Below, piece after piece: positions 6,549 through 12,407 of a DNA stretch of 19,841 nucleotides. Source of the DNA: Rikenella sp. (GTDB lineage Bacteria > Bacteroidota > Bacteroidia > Bacteroidales > Rikenellaceae); contig JAIDFC010000024.1 of NCBI GenBank assembly GCA_029054535.1, positions 1-19,841 on the forward strand, given 5' to 3'. The first letter of the stretch is position 1. Each line of letters opens with the position of its first letter. The position numbers and the translations under genes were made by a program. The notes under the pieces were generated by a model. That model was not told the DNA's origin and ran no database searches. It worked only from the letters and a program-made list of their open reading frames with translations.

Positions 6549-7973
6549 ATGCAACAGACCACATACGCACAAATCGATTATGCAGGCGGGATCGTTCCTC
6601 CCCACGATACAGAACTGGAACGGGTCGTGTTGGGAGCACTGCTCGTCGAACCGCACCAAATCCCATCTGTTGTCAAGATACTCGCTCCGGAGATGTTCTA
6701 TGCCCCCAAACACGAAGCGATCTACCGGTCGATCGTCGAACTGTACGATGCAGGAGAACCGATAGACCTGTATGCGGTGGGACGGAGGTTGCAGCTGTCC
6801 GGCGTCATGCCCGGAAAGATCACTCCGGCCGAATTGACCGAAATCGCGACTACGGCGGGCAGCGCCTCCCACACCGAAACACATGCCCGAACACTGGTGG
6901 AAAAGCACGTCGGAAGGCGGATGCTGGAGGTGGGACGCGAAATCACGGCCCGGACCAGCGATACGCGGGCAGACATCGACGAAGTAATCGGGTATGCGAC
7001 CGGCGAACTGGAAAAGATCGGCACCCTCTTTGCCGGCGGACGGATGGGCGACCACATCAAAACCTATACCGCCCAAGCGTTGAGGGAAGCCGAGCGTCGG
7101 GCGGCCAAAGCAGATCAGGGTGAAGTGACCGGCATAACGACCGGCTTGAAGGATTTGGATCGCGCCACCGGAGGGTGGCAAGGGTCGCAACTGATCGTTC
7201 TTGCCGCACGTCCGGCTATGGGTAAAACGGCTCTGATGCTCCACTTCGCCAAGGCAGCGGCAAGCACCGGAGTGCCGGTCTGCATCTACTCGCTGGAGAT
7301 GTCTGGAGTCCGATTGTCGGACAGGTTGCTGCTCTCCGTAGACGACGTGGATGCCGAAGCCTTCCGGAGCGGCCGGCTGACAGCAGCGGATTGGCAGCGC
7401 ATGGAGCGGGCCGGAGCCGAAATTTCAAGGCTTCCGATCTACGTGGACGATAACCCGACGGTCTCCATGCGGTACATCAAAACCAACAGCCGGATACGCG
7501 CCTCGCGCGGCGAATGCGGCATGATCCTGATCGACTATCTCCAGCTGGCCGACACGACCGACAAGGCGAACCGGAACCGCAATCGGGAACAGGAGGTGGC
7601 CCAGGCCAGCCGTCAGGCAAAGATTATCGCTAAAGAACTGAACGTTCCGGTGATTCTGCTTTCGCAGCTTTCGCGCGGCGTCGAGGGTCGGGCCGACAAG
7701 TGTCCGATGCTCTCCGACCTACGCGAATCGGGCGCGATCGAACAGGACGCCGATATTGTCGTATTCCTCTATCGCCCGGCCTATTACGGCATCTCAACGA
7801 TCGAGGCACTGGAGAACGCCGATTCCGAGGGGGTGGGCATTCTATCCATTGCCAAGCAGCGGGACGGCGCTACGGGTCGGATCGCCTTCCGCCACAATCC
7901 GGCCATGACCCGCCTGACGGACTGGGCGGTACCTCAACCGATCGATCAAACTTCGTCGGCCACCCCATTCTGA
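6549..7973 (+). CDS. dnaB: Replicative DNA helicase DnaB of the element
   Basis: A full-length 474-residue DnaB-type helicase, close to the usual size. The N-terminal DnaB domain is at about 15-125 (PPHDTELERVVLGALLVEP) and the RecA-like C-terminal domain at about 190-460. Visible motifs are Walker A ARPAMGKT (220-227), catalytic Glu in YSLEM (250), Walker B MILIDYLQL (325-333), the LLSQLSRGVE loop (370-379), SDLRESGAIEQDAD (389-402) and the KQRDGATG arginine-finger segment (436-443). It unwinds DNA ahead of the replication fork as a hexamer. It follows the replication protein by 21 bp. Being encoded on the element, it is probably a second copy beside the chromosomal gene, as in phages that load their own helicase. 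No defect is visible. Confidence 0.95.
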   Translation: MQQTTYAQIDYAGGIVPPHDTELERVVLGALLVEPHQIPSVVKILAPEMFYAPKHEAIYRSIVELYDAGEPIDLYAVGRRLQLSGVMPGKITPAELTEIATTAGSASHTETHARTLVEKHVGRRMLEVGREITARTSDTRADIDEVIGYATGELEKIGTLFAGGRMGDHIKTYTAQALREAERRAAKADQGEVTGITTGLKDLDRATGGWQGSQLIVLAARPAMGKTALMLHFAKAAASTGVPVCIYSLEMSGVRLSDRLLLSVDDVDAEAFRSGRLTAADWQRMERAGAEISRLPIYVDDNPTVSMRYIKTNSRIRASRGECGMILIDYLQLADTTDKANRNRNREQEVAQASRQAKIIAKELNVPVILLSQLSRGVEGRADKCPMLSDLRESGAIEQDADIVVFLYRPAYYGISTIEALENADSEGVGILSIAKQRDGATGRIAFRHNPAMTRLTDWAVPQPIDQTSSATPF

Positions 7974-7995
7974 AAACAACAAAGATTTACAGCCC

Positions 7996-8373
7996 GTGAG
8001 AAAAGGACAAACGAACAACCCCAAAGGACGACCGAAAGGAACCCCCAACAAAGTAACGACAGAGCTGCGGGTGTGGATCGCCGAGTTGATCGACGGGTGT
8101 CGCGACGAATTATCCGCCGACCTCAGGAACATGGAGCCCGCCGAACGTTGGCGCCTGGTGGAGCGGCTAATGGCTTACGTCCTCCCCAAAGTATCGCCGA
8201 CCACCGTCCGGGAACAAATCGAAGCCGAATATCAGGCTGTTGAGAAGCTCTTGCGGCACGCGCCTGACCAGGTCGTAGACGTCCTGGAACAAAGAATCGT
8301 ACAAACCTTCAAATTAACCGATTATGAAAACCAAACAGGAAAAAATCGAGACGGTCTTATCAGCAATGAGTGA
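7996..8373 (+). CDS. DUF5681 domain protein
   Basis: A 125-residue product opening with RKGQTNNPKGRPKGTPNKV, the hallmark of DUF5681 proteins of phages and mobile elements; the GRPKG core resembles an AT-hook and probably contacts DNA. The rest is helical (ELRVWIAELIDGCRDELSA, then a leucine-rich C-terminal helix). GTG 7996 is the start that keeps the motif at the extreme N-terminus, as in relatives. Small terminase subunits often carry a similar basic Gly-Arg-Pro N-terminus, so packaging recognition is conceivable but unproven. It starts 22 bp after dnaB, and its 3' end overlaps the next gene by 8 or 50 bases depending on that gene's start. Confidence 0.75.
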   Translation: MRKGQTNNPKGRPKGTPNKVTTELRVWIAELIDGCRDELSADLRNMEPAERWRLVERLMAYVLPKVSPTTVREQIEAEYQAVEKLLRHAPDQVVDVLEQRIVQTFKLTDYENQTGKNRDGLISNE

Positions 8374-8716
8374 TAAGCCCAAGCCTCAACGAGGGATCGT
8401 TATTATTTCGAGGACAACGCTGGGGTCTACCGAAAAGCCTTTTGTCGTAGACGTAGTTGCCGAGAGTGGACCGGCCTTGACCCGTACGGAGAAACGACCC
8501 TATTTTACCGACGAAGAGTGGGCATCTTATCTGAGAGACCAAGACCCGGACGCTCCTTGCAGTTTCAAAGGCCGACTGACCAAAGAACAAGCCACGATCG
8601 TGATGAAAGGCCTGGAATCTGAACAAAAACAAGGCTATAAGCCTAAAGACGGGTTTAATTTCCTGGGCCTTACGCCGGAACAATATGCCGAGATGATGAC
8701 CGCCGATCCGGAATAA
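8324..8716 (+). CDS. Small unknown protein of the replication operon
   Basis: A 130-residue acidic product that I cannot assign. An N-terminal beta-like stretch (RGIVIISRTTLG, KPFVVDVVAES) is followed by a helical C-terminal half with SFKGRLTKEQATIVMKG and ends FLGLTPEQYAEMMTADPE. Two starts are possible. ATG 8324 overlaps the previous gene by 50 bases; ATG 8366 gives 116 residues and an 8-base ATGAGTGA overlap, the same coupling style as two other junctions in this operon, and I find it slightly more likely. No cysteines suggest metal binding beyond one Cys in DAPCSFKG. The operon position suggests a phage-type accessory role. Confidence 0.65.
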   Translation: MKTKQEKIETVLSAMSDKPKPQRGIVIISRTTLGSTEKPFVVDVVAESGPALTRTEKRPYFTDEEWASYLRDQDPDAPCSFKGRLTKEQATIVMKGLESEQKQGYKPKDGFNFLGLTPEQYAEMMTADPE

Positions 8717-8756
8717 TCCCCACTCAAACGAAACTTCCAATTAAACCCCAATAGCC

Positions 8757-9617
8757 ATGTGTAAAATAGCAACAAAAGCGGATTGCAACGAGATAGCACC
8801 GGGAGCATTTCCGGCCACAGACGACCTTACTAAGTGTCCAACAAAGGCCGAAATCCTGGGTACGGGCATCTTGGATGTTACCGGCAACTACGACGATAAC
8901 CAATGTGTCATGTGTAACGACATCGTAGGAGACTTCAAACTGACGCTTTCCCCGGCCTCCTATACCGCCGTGATCGGTGGAGGTTCTTTCACGCTCACCA
9001 TTACCAGCAACACCTCGTGGGCGATCTCCTATCCGAGCTGGTGTAGCGGGCCGACATCCGGAAGTGGCAATGCGACAATCACGGTTACAGTGAACTCGAA
9101 CGCAGGGAATCCCGCACGGAGCGGATCGATTACAGTCAAACTGGATGCAAACCCGGCAATATCCAAGTCATGCAGCGTGAGCCAAAGCGGACTGCCAACC
9201 TACGGAGGGAGTATCATGTTCGGGGTGAAGTTCGTCAATACTACCCCCTATTCGCGCAACGTATCGGGGAACGTCTCTTTGGTTATGGACGGTGTCGATC
9301 TCGGCAGCGTCTACGTCAGTGGGACGGTACCTGGAAACAACTCGGAGGGTATCACCCTCGGAGGAGGTGAACTGAAACGGTTCTCCTCGACGAAGAAAAG
9401 CGTGCCGATCAATTTCGGCTTCGTAGACTATGCCGGGGACCAGTCCCTCGGCGGGATGAGTTTCAGCGTGAGCGGCAACGCGACCGGAGATGAGGGTGTC
9501 GGTGATTGGCATGGCTCGCCCGCCGGCAAACGATGCACCGGGAATGTCTCTTTCATCAACTCCGGAGACGGCGACATCATGATATACGCCATCTTCCATA
9601 TAACCGGGATTATCTGA
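8757..9617 (+). CDS. BACON-domain protein without signal peptide, phage-structural-like
   Basis: A 286-residue product. The N-terminus has the pattern TKAEILGTGILDVTGNYDDN with C-rich flanks, then one BACON domain at about 60-145 (LTLSPASYTAVIGGGSFTLT, SNTSWAIS, ITVTVNSNAGNPARSGSITV). Residues about 150-286 form a glycine- and serine-rich beta region ending in a hydrophobic strand (IMIYAIFHITGII). BACON domains are Ig-like carbohydrate or mucin-binding modules found in Bacteroidota surface enzymes and in gut-phage virion proteins. The absence of a signal peptide or lipobox argues against the exported bacterial class and favours a virion-type or cytosolic use. Nine cysteines are unusual for either. 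It is the last gene before two terminators. Confidence 0.75.
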   Translation: MCKIATKADCNEIAPGAFPATDDLTKCPTKAEILGTGILDVTGNYDDNQCVMCNDIVGDFKLTLSPASYTAVIGGGSFTLTITSNTSWAISYPSWCSGPTSGSGNATITVTVNSNAGNPARSGSITVKLDANPAISKSCSVSQSGLPTYGGSIMFGVKFVNTTPYSRNVSGNVSLVMDGVDLGSVYVSGTVPGNNSEGITLGGGELKRFSSTKKSVPINFGFVDYAGDQSLGGMSFSVSGNATGDEGVGDWHGSPAGKRCTGNVSFINSGDGDIMIYAIFHITGII

Positions 9618-9622
9618 TCACT

Positions 9623-9643
9623 ACACCCGATCGGAACGGGTGT
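9623..9643 (+). terminator. Terminator after the BACON gene (first of two)
   Basis: ACACCCG (9623-9629) and CGGGTGT (9637-9643) form a 7-bp stem with a 7-base loop, followed by GAATTTTG. The T tract is short, so termination may be partial. Confidence 0.6.
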
Positions 9644-9679
9644 GAATTTTGTGGATTTTGTGGCCTGTTTTTGACAAAA

Positions 9680-9716
9680 GACGGGGGAGCGGCCTAGTAC
9701 CGTTCCCCCGTCTTGT
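9680..9716 (+). terminator. Strong bidirectional terminator (second of two)
   Basis: A 13-bp GC-rich stem with one G-T wobble, GACGGGGGAGCGG (9680-9692) and CCGTTCCCCCGTC (9700-9712), has a 7-base loop, AAAA upstream and TTGTTT downstream. It separates the rightward operon from the leftward Fic cassette and can end transcripts from both sides. Confidence 0.88.
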
Positions 9717-9788
9717 TTGCCTCAACCGGTTCCATATTCGCCCCTCCGGTTAGCCGCATCTTACCGTCCGGAGCTTTCAACTTCAACA

Positions 9789-9805
9789 GGTTACAATTTG
9801 TAACC
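9789..9805. repeat. Near-perfect palindrome GGTTACAA-T-TTGTAACC
   Basis: An 8-bp inverted repeat around a single T lies between the terminator and the end of the Fic cassette. Its GTTACAA core also occurs at 5011 and 5050, so the same DNA-binding protein may act at both places. Confidence 0.45.
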
Positions 9806-9851
9806 GTTTGATTCCTCTTTTTCAGGAATGTCTGGGCATCGTTCGTGTGTT

Positions 9852-10409
9852 TTATTCCGCCTCGTAGCCCTCGTAATAGTACGATTGCTCGATCCCTTTG
9901 AAGATCACCTCACGGTCGTCGATCCGGTCGGTCAAAGCCCCACCGAGCAGAGTCCGCAGCTCCAGGTCGTTGATCGGACTACGCTCCATAGCCTGCAGAT
10001 AACGATTCTTATCCACCTGCCGCCAGTCCACCACCCGCCGAAGCCGCTGCTTCAGGAGCAGGTCTAACCAAATCCGTGTCGCCCGGCCGTTCCCCTCCAG
10101 GAACGGATGGGCGATGTTCATCTCCACATACTTGGCGACGATCTCCTCGAAAGTCGTCTCCGGCATCCGCTCGATCACCGGCAAAATCTCATTGAGATAA
10201 AGCGCATTGGCAAAGCGGAAACCGCCTTTGGCGATATTCAGCGTCCGCACCCGACCGGCAAAGTCATACAGCCCGTCGAACAGATACCGGTGGATGGCAC
10301 ACAAACCGGCCACCGTCCCCGCCTCAATCCGGTCGATGTCGCCTGTTTCGAACAAGGCCCGCGCCTTTTCGATGCTCTGCGCATCTATACTATCGGTTTT
10401 CTTTCCCAT
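9852..10409 (-). CDS. fic: Class III Fic family protein (AMP transferase type)
   Basis: A 185-residue compact Fic protein. The active-site motif HPFLEGNGRATR is at 101-112, with His101 as base, Glu105 at the metal position and Arg109 for phosphate contact; HRYLFDGLYDFAGRVRT at 40-56 is the conserved segment before it. The C-terminal tail carries SYYYEG (176-181), which fits the [S/T]xxxE[G/N] self-inhibitory motif at the position that defines class III, as in NmFic. Fic proteins transfer AMP or related groups from nucleotides to protein side chains and are kept silent by this Glu, usually until oligomer state or substrate changes. It follows the other fic gene by 17 bp in one leftward operon. 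No catalytic residue is missing. The target is unknown. Confidence 0.93.
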   Translation of the reverse strand: MGKKTDSIDAQSIEKARALFETGDIDRIEAGTVAGLCAIHRYLFDGLYDFAGRVRTLNIAKGGFRFANALYLNEILPVIERMPETTFEEIVAKYVEMNIAHPFLEGNGRATRIWLDLLLKQRLRRVVDWRQVDKNRYLQAMERSPINDLELRTLLGGALTDRIDDREVIFKGIEQSYYYEGYEAE

Positions 10410-10426
10410 TGTGCCGTTTGTTGAGG

Positions 10427-11209
10427 TTATTTCGATTCCGTTGCCAGGTCATCGCCGATTACGATCAGATAACGGAGCAAGGATTCCGCCTCTGCCTTTG
10501 CCACAAGTTGCCGGAATGCTTGCGGACGGTTCTCCGTATGCGATGCCTCCAGTGCATTATAATAAGCGATTTTTGCCTCATCCGAACCCTTGAGGTTTAC
10601 GAGTGTATAACCGTGTCTCAATAAGTACAGATTCATCAGCAAGCGGGAAGTACGCCCGTTCCCGTCGATAAACGGGTGAATGCGTACCAATTCATCGTGC
10701 AGGTAGGCGGCAATAATTACCGGATGCTCTTGGGTCTCTTCCATTTCCCAGAAGCGGACCATAAAAGCCTCCATTTGCGGAACGATCAAATATGGTTGCG
10801 GCGGCGTGTGGACACTGCCCGCAATCATAACAGGAACGGAACGGTAACGCCCTGCGTTCTCTCGGTCAATACCATGCAATACCAAAGCGTGTATTTCCTT
10901 TATCGTGCGTTCGTTTATTTCCGCGTCGCTTTTGGCAAAATCACGTATGTAGTCTATTGCCTCCGCATGGTTGATTGCTTCTAAATGCTCACGCATAGAC
11001 TTTCCGGCGATTGTTACACCCTCATTGACGACAAGTTCCGTTTCTTGCAGTGTCAGCGTATTCCCTTCGATCCGGTTGCTTTCGTATGTGTATTCGATTG
11101 CCAATGCCGCCTCGATTTTTTTTAATGCCTCAACGGGCAACGGACGCAACGATGCCAAGCGTGCTTTCAATGCGTCGCATTCCTTCAGTAATTCGTGCAT
11201 CGTACCCAT
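10427..11209 (-). CDS. fic: Class II Fic family protein with N-terminal inhibitory helix
   Basis: A 260-residue Fic protein. The inhibitory motif SNRIEG (44-49) sits before the Fic core, which defines class II. The catalytic loop HPFIDGNGRTSR is at 178-189 with His178, Asp182 and Arg186 intact. The flap segment is near 127-143 (VMIAGSVHTPPQPYLIV), which aligns target peptides in this class. The C-terminal 40 residues are helical and may be a short winged-helix or dimer region. It begins 7 bases after the XRE regulator stop and is followed by the second fic gene 17 bp on. Two Fic proteins of different inhibition classes in one operon is unusual. A later ATG (11200, three residues in) is possible. 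Target unknown. Confidence 0.93.
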   Translation of the reverse strand: MGTMHELLKECDALKARLASLRPLPVEALKKIEAALAIEYTYESNRIEGNTLTLQETELVVNEGVTIAGKSMREHLEAINHAEAIDYIRDFAKSDAEINERTIKEIHALVLHGIDRENAGRYRSVPVMIAGSVHTPPQPYLIVPQMEAFMVRFWEMEETQEHPVIIAAYLHDELVRIHPFIDGNGRTSRLLMNLYLLRHGYTLVNLKGSDEAKIAYYNALEASHTENRPQAFRQLVAKAEAESLLRYLIVIGDDLATESK

Positions 11210-11216
11210 AACAATC

Positions 11217-11459
11217 TTATTCCGCTTTTATGGTGATCGGTTTTCCGCAGTGCGGGCAGGTGATCGTGTTTGTCTGCTGCGGGGCGAATAACTCCGAAAC
11301 CGATACTCCAAGCGCAGAGGCGATTCGTTCAAGCAGAGGCAACGATGTATTTCCTCTGGCAGCCCGACTCAGTGTCATCTCCGATACGCCCAATTTGAGC
11401 GCTAAATCCTTTTGAGTAGTGCCATACTGCTGGCAAAGCTCCTTAACCCTTACATCCAT
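11217..11459 (-). CDS. XRE-family HTH regulator with C-terminal zinc-ribbon stub
   Basis: An 80-residue protein. The Cro/cI-type helix-turn-helix is at about 5-58 (TTQKDLALKLGVSEMTLSRA, then PLLERIASALGVSVSELFAP). A CPHCGKPI knuckle at 68-75 can supply one half of a zinc site, so dimers could share a metal. ATG 11459 puts the HTH at the usual distance from the N-terminus; the longer open frame upstream has AT-rich non-coding character and is not used. It heads the leftward operon with both fic genes, so it probably represses it; a palindromic site lies just upstream of its start. Whether it also neutralises the Fic proteins as an antitoxin cannot be told. Confidence 0.88.
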   Translation of the reverse strand: MDVRVKELCQQYGTTQKDLALKLGVSEMTLSRAARGNTSLPLLERIASALGVSVSELFAPQQTNTITCPHCGKPITIKAE

Positions 11460-11464
11460 ATACG

Positions 11465-11486
11465 CATAAAGTTTATACAACTTATG
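11465..11486. promoter_or_regulatory. Imperfect palindrome, candidate XRE operator
   Basis: CATAA (11465-11469) and TTATG (11482-11486) flank a TATA centre with further partial symmetry over 22 bp. It lies 6-27 bases upstream of the XRE start, within the leader. A direct repeat CAAACATAAT follows at 11489-11498 and again at 11569-11578. Confidence 0.5.
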
Positions 11487-11498
11487 TGCAAACATAAT

Positions 11499-11530
11499 CA
11501 AAATTATCGTTACATGTATATCCGGACATA
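11499..11530 (-). promoter_or_regulatory. Candidate leftward promoter for XRE-fic-fic
   Basis: On the minus strand TAATTTTG (11506 to 11499) matches TAnnTTTG; the -33 element would be TATG (11530 to 11527), one base off TTTG, at 20-bp spacing. The start point would fall near 11491, between the operator-like palindrome and one CAAACATAAT repeat. A second possible -7 (TATGTTTG) overlaps 11489-11496. Confidence 0.4.
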
Positions 11531-11557
11531 AAAATATACACGATACGATTATTTTTA

Positions 11558-11589
11558 TTTGTTCACAACAAACATAATATGTATATTTG
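11558..11589 (+). promoter_or_regulatory. Consensus Bacteroides promoter, rightward
   Basis: TTTG at 11558-11561, a 20-bp spacer and TATATTTG at 11582-11589 match the Bacteroides sigma factor consensus exactly. It drives the leader ORF (11623) and the small protein gene (11754). It overlaps the second CAAACATAAT repeat (11569-11578), so the XRE protein may control both divergent transcripts. Confidence 0.8.
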
Positions 11590-11622
11590 CAGCGTAAAAT
11601 AAACAACAAACGTTTATACACT

Positions 11623-11676
11623 ATGACCACCGTAGAACAAGACACACTCAGAGCACCATTAGCGGTCCGATACTAA
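11623..11676 (+). CDS. 17-residue leader ORF
   Basis: ATG 11623 to TAA 11674-11676 encodes MTTVEQDTLRAPLAVRY. It starts about 34 bases after the promoter and precedes a well-placed gene start by 77 bases. No strong Shine-Dalgarno site is present, only AT-rich leader, which is normal in this phylum. It could be a leader peptide controlling the next gene, or a chance ORF. Confidence 0.3.
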   Translation: MTTVEQDTLRAPLAVRY

Positions 11677-11739
11677 GGCGCCGGAGGTCGCTCGGCCCAC
11701 ATTGAAAACCTAATCACCATTTACTAACCAAATCAAAAC

Positions 11740-11746
11740 AAGGAGG
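11740..11746 (+). promoter_or_regulatory. Strong ribosome binding site AAGGAGG
   Basis: AAGGAGG lies 7 bases before ATG 11754. A full Shine-Dalgarno sequence is uncommon in this phylum and fixes the start of the small protein gene. Confidence 0.75.
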
Positions 11747-11753
11747 AAACAAA

Positions 11754-12092
11754 ATGGCTACAGAAATCAAAGATGTTCGCAACAACGAAAAGCGCAACAC
11801 GATTCAGACGGTACTGTCCGAAAGGGCGGTTGGTCACTTGGAGTGTATTCTTTTTTGGTGCTCGGAGGAATTCGATTTCGATTCCCTTTCGAGAGACCTG
11901 CTGCAAATGCTAAAAATATATGTCCAAGCTAATCCGAATGTAATCCGGCGCTTCGGAAAGCCAACCGAGATGATAGATCGAGTTTCTATGATTCTTCAAC
12001 TCAGTGAGCAACTAAAAGAAGTCGTTGAAATGGAAGAACCGTTGAGATGGGAAGAGGATAATGATCATGTTTGGATCAAGCCGCAGGATTAA
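11754..12092 (+). CDS. Small acidic unknown protein at the right end of the element
   Basis: A 112-residue protein with no family that I recognise. It is helical (RAVGHLECILFWCSEEF, then LLQMLKIYVQANP, then MILQLSEQLKEVVEMEE) and ends in an acidic, Trp-containing tail (EEDNDHVWIKPQD). Start choice is secure from the AAGGAGG site. It is transcribed alone, away from the Fic cassette, from a consensus promoter, and ends at a strong terminator 76 bp before the tRNA. A small acidic protein transcribed divergently from a toxin-like cassette could be an antitoxin or an anti-phage or anti-host factor, but nothing in the sequence proves this. Confidence 0.75.
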   Translation: MATEIKDVRNNEKRNTIQTVLSERAVGHLECILFWCSEEFDFDSLSRDLLQMLKIYVQANPNVIRRFGKPTEMIDRVSMILQLSEQLKEVVEMEEPLRWEEDNDHVWIKPQD

Positions 12093-12096
12093 CCGA

Positions 12097-12119
12097 GCTG
12101 TGTGCAAATTGTGTATACC
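12097..12119 (+). repeat. Right arm-type repeat, paired with 2671-2693
   Basis: It matches the left repeat at 18 of 23 positions in the same orientation, 49 bp inside attR. TGTGTGCAA here also has an inverted copy at 2573-2581. Confidence 0.55.
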
Positions 12120-12128
12120 GTCAAAGAA

Positions 12129-12162
12129 AAAGGGTTGCGAATTATTTCGCAACCCTTTGATT
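12129..12162. terminator. Perfect bidirectional terminator between the last element gene and the tRNA
   Basis: AAAGGGTTGCGAA (12129-12141) and TTCGCAACCCTTT (12146-12158) form a perfect 13-bp stem with a TTAT loop, followed by GATTTT on the plus strand; on the minus strand the stem is followed by a T-rich tract. It ends the 11754 gene and the tRNA transcript. Confidence 0.9.
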
Positions 12163-12167
12163 TTCAG

Positions 12168-12212
12168 GTAGCGAGAGAGAGACTTGAACTCTCGACCTCA
12201 TGATTATGAATC
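12168..12212. repeat. attR: 45-bp repeat forming the 3' part of the restored tRNA
   Basis: It is identical to 2503-2547 and covers the tRNA from the anticodon loop to one base past the discriminator. Integration at this end replaced the host tRNA 3' part with the element copy, keeping the gene intact. Confidence 0.93.
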
Positions 12213-12242
12213 ATGCGCTCTAACCAGCTGAGCTACCTCGCC
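12169..12242 (-). tRNA. tRNA-Met (anticodon CAU)
   Basis: A 74-nt cloverleaf without encoded CCA end. The acceptor pairs GGCGAGG with TCTCGCT (two G-U), the D arm is GCTC-AGCTGGTTA-GAGC, the anticodon stem CATGA/TCATG holds loop TTCATAA with anticodon CAT, and the T arm GAGAG-TTCAAGT-CTCTC is regular; the discriminator is A. CAU could also mean lysidine-modified tRNA-Ile2, and the features do not suggest initiator tRNA. Its 3' part doubles as the attachment site. Confidence 0.93.
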
Positions 12243-12280
12243 AAACAAACTCCCCTCCGAACCCCCGGAGGAAGACGGTG

Positions 12281-12312
12281 CAAAGATAAGCGTTCCGTTC
12301 GGAATTTCCAAA
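12281..12312 (-). promoter_or_regulatory. tRNA-Met promoter
   Basis: On the minus strand TTTG (12312 to 12309), a 20-bp spacer and TATCTTTG (12288 to 12281) match the Bacteroides consensus exactly, about 40 bases upstream of the mature tRNA 5' end. A 6-bp hairpin (12254-12271) lies in the tRNA leader. Confidence 0.8.
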
Positions 12313-12407
12313 CCCTATTCTTTCTTTTTTCTCACCCGACCGACTTTCGCACCCGCGCCCGATCGACTCCCCCGGAGTGCGAAAAATGCCAGACCGGCAA
12401 AAAAGCA

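Larger units (their letters stand above)
2503..12212. mobile_element. About 9.7-kb integrated element in a tRNA-Met gene (satellite-like, self-replicating type)
   Basis: The boundaries are a perfect 45-bp direct repeat, 2503-2547 and 12168-12212, identical to the 3' part of the tRNA-Met gene at the right end. The tyrosine integrase gene lies just inside the left repeat. The cargo is a replication module (DUF6291 protein, DnaB), HTH regulators, a DUF5681 protein, a BACON protein and an XRE-Fic-Fic cassette. No relaxase, type IV secretion, capsid, portal, protease or large terminase gene is present, so the element could not spread by itself through conjugation or its own virion. A phage satellite, a mobilisable element using a hidden origin of transfer, or a degraded prophage remain open. 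Boundaries and integration are read from sequence; the satellite label is inference. Confidence 0.85.

Noticed and set aside
6513..7244. Minus-strand open frame inside dnaB
   Set aside because: dnaB is intact and unambiguous on the plus strand.
8006..8052. Possible further copies of the AACAACCCC iteron near 8010
   Set aside because: Here the bases encode the conserved DUF5681 motif, so the protein explains them.
12345..12384. Inverted repeat TTTCGCAC/GTGCGAAA downstream of the M28 gene as a terminator
   Set aside because: Pairing is good, but the loop is long and no T run follows on the minus strand; not called as a terminator feature.
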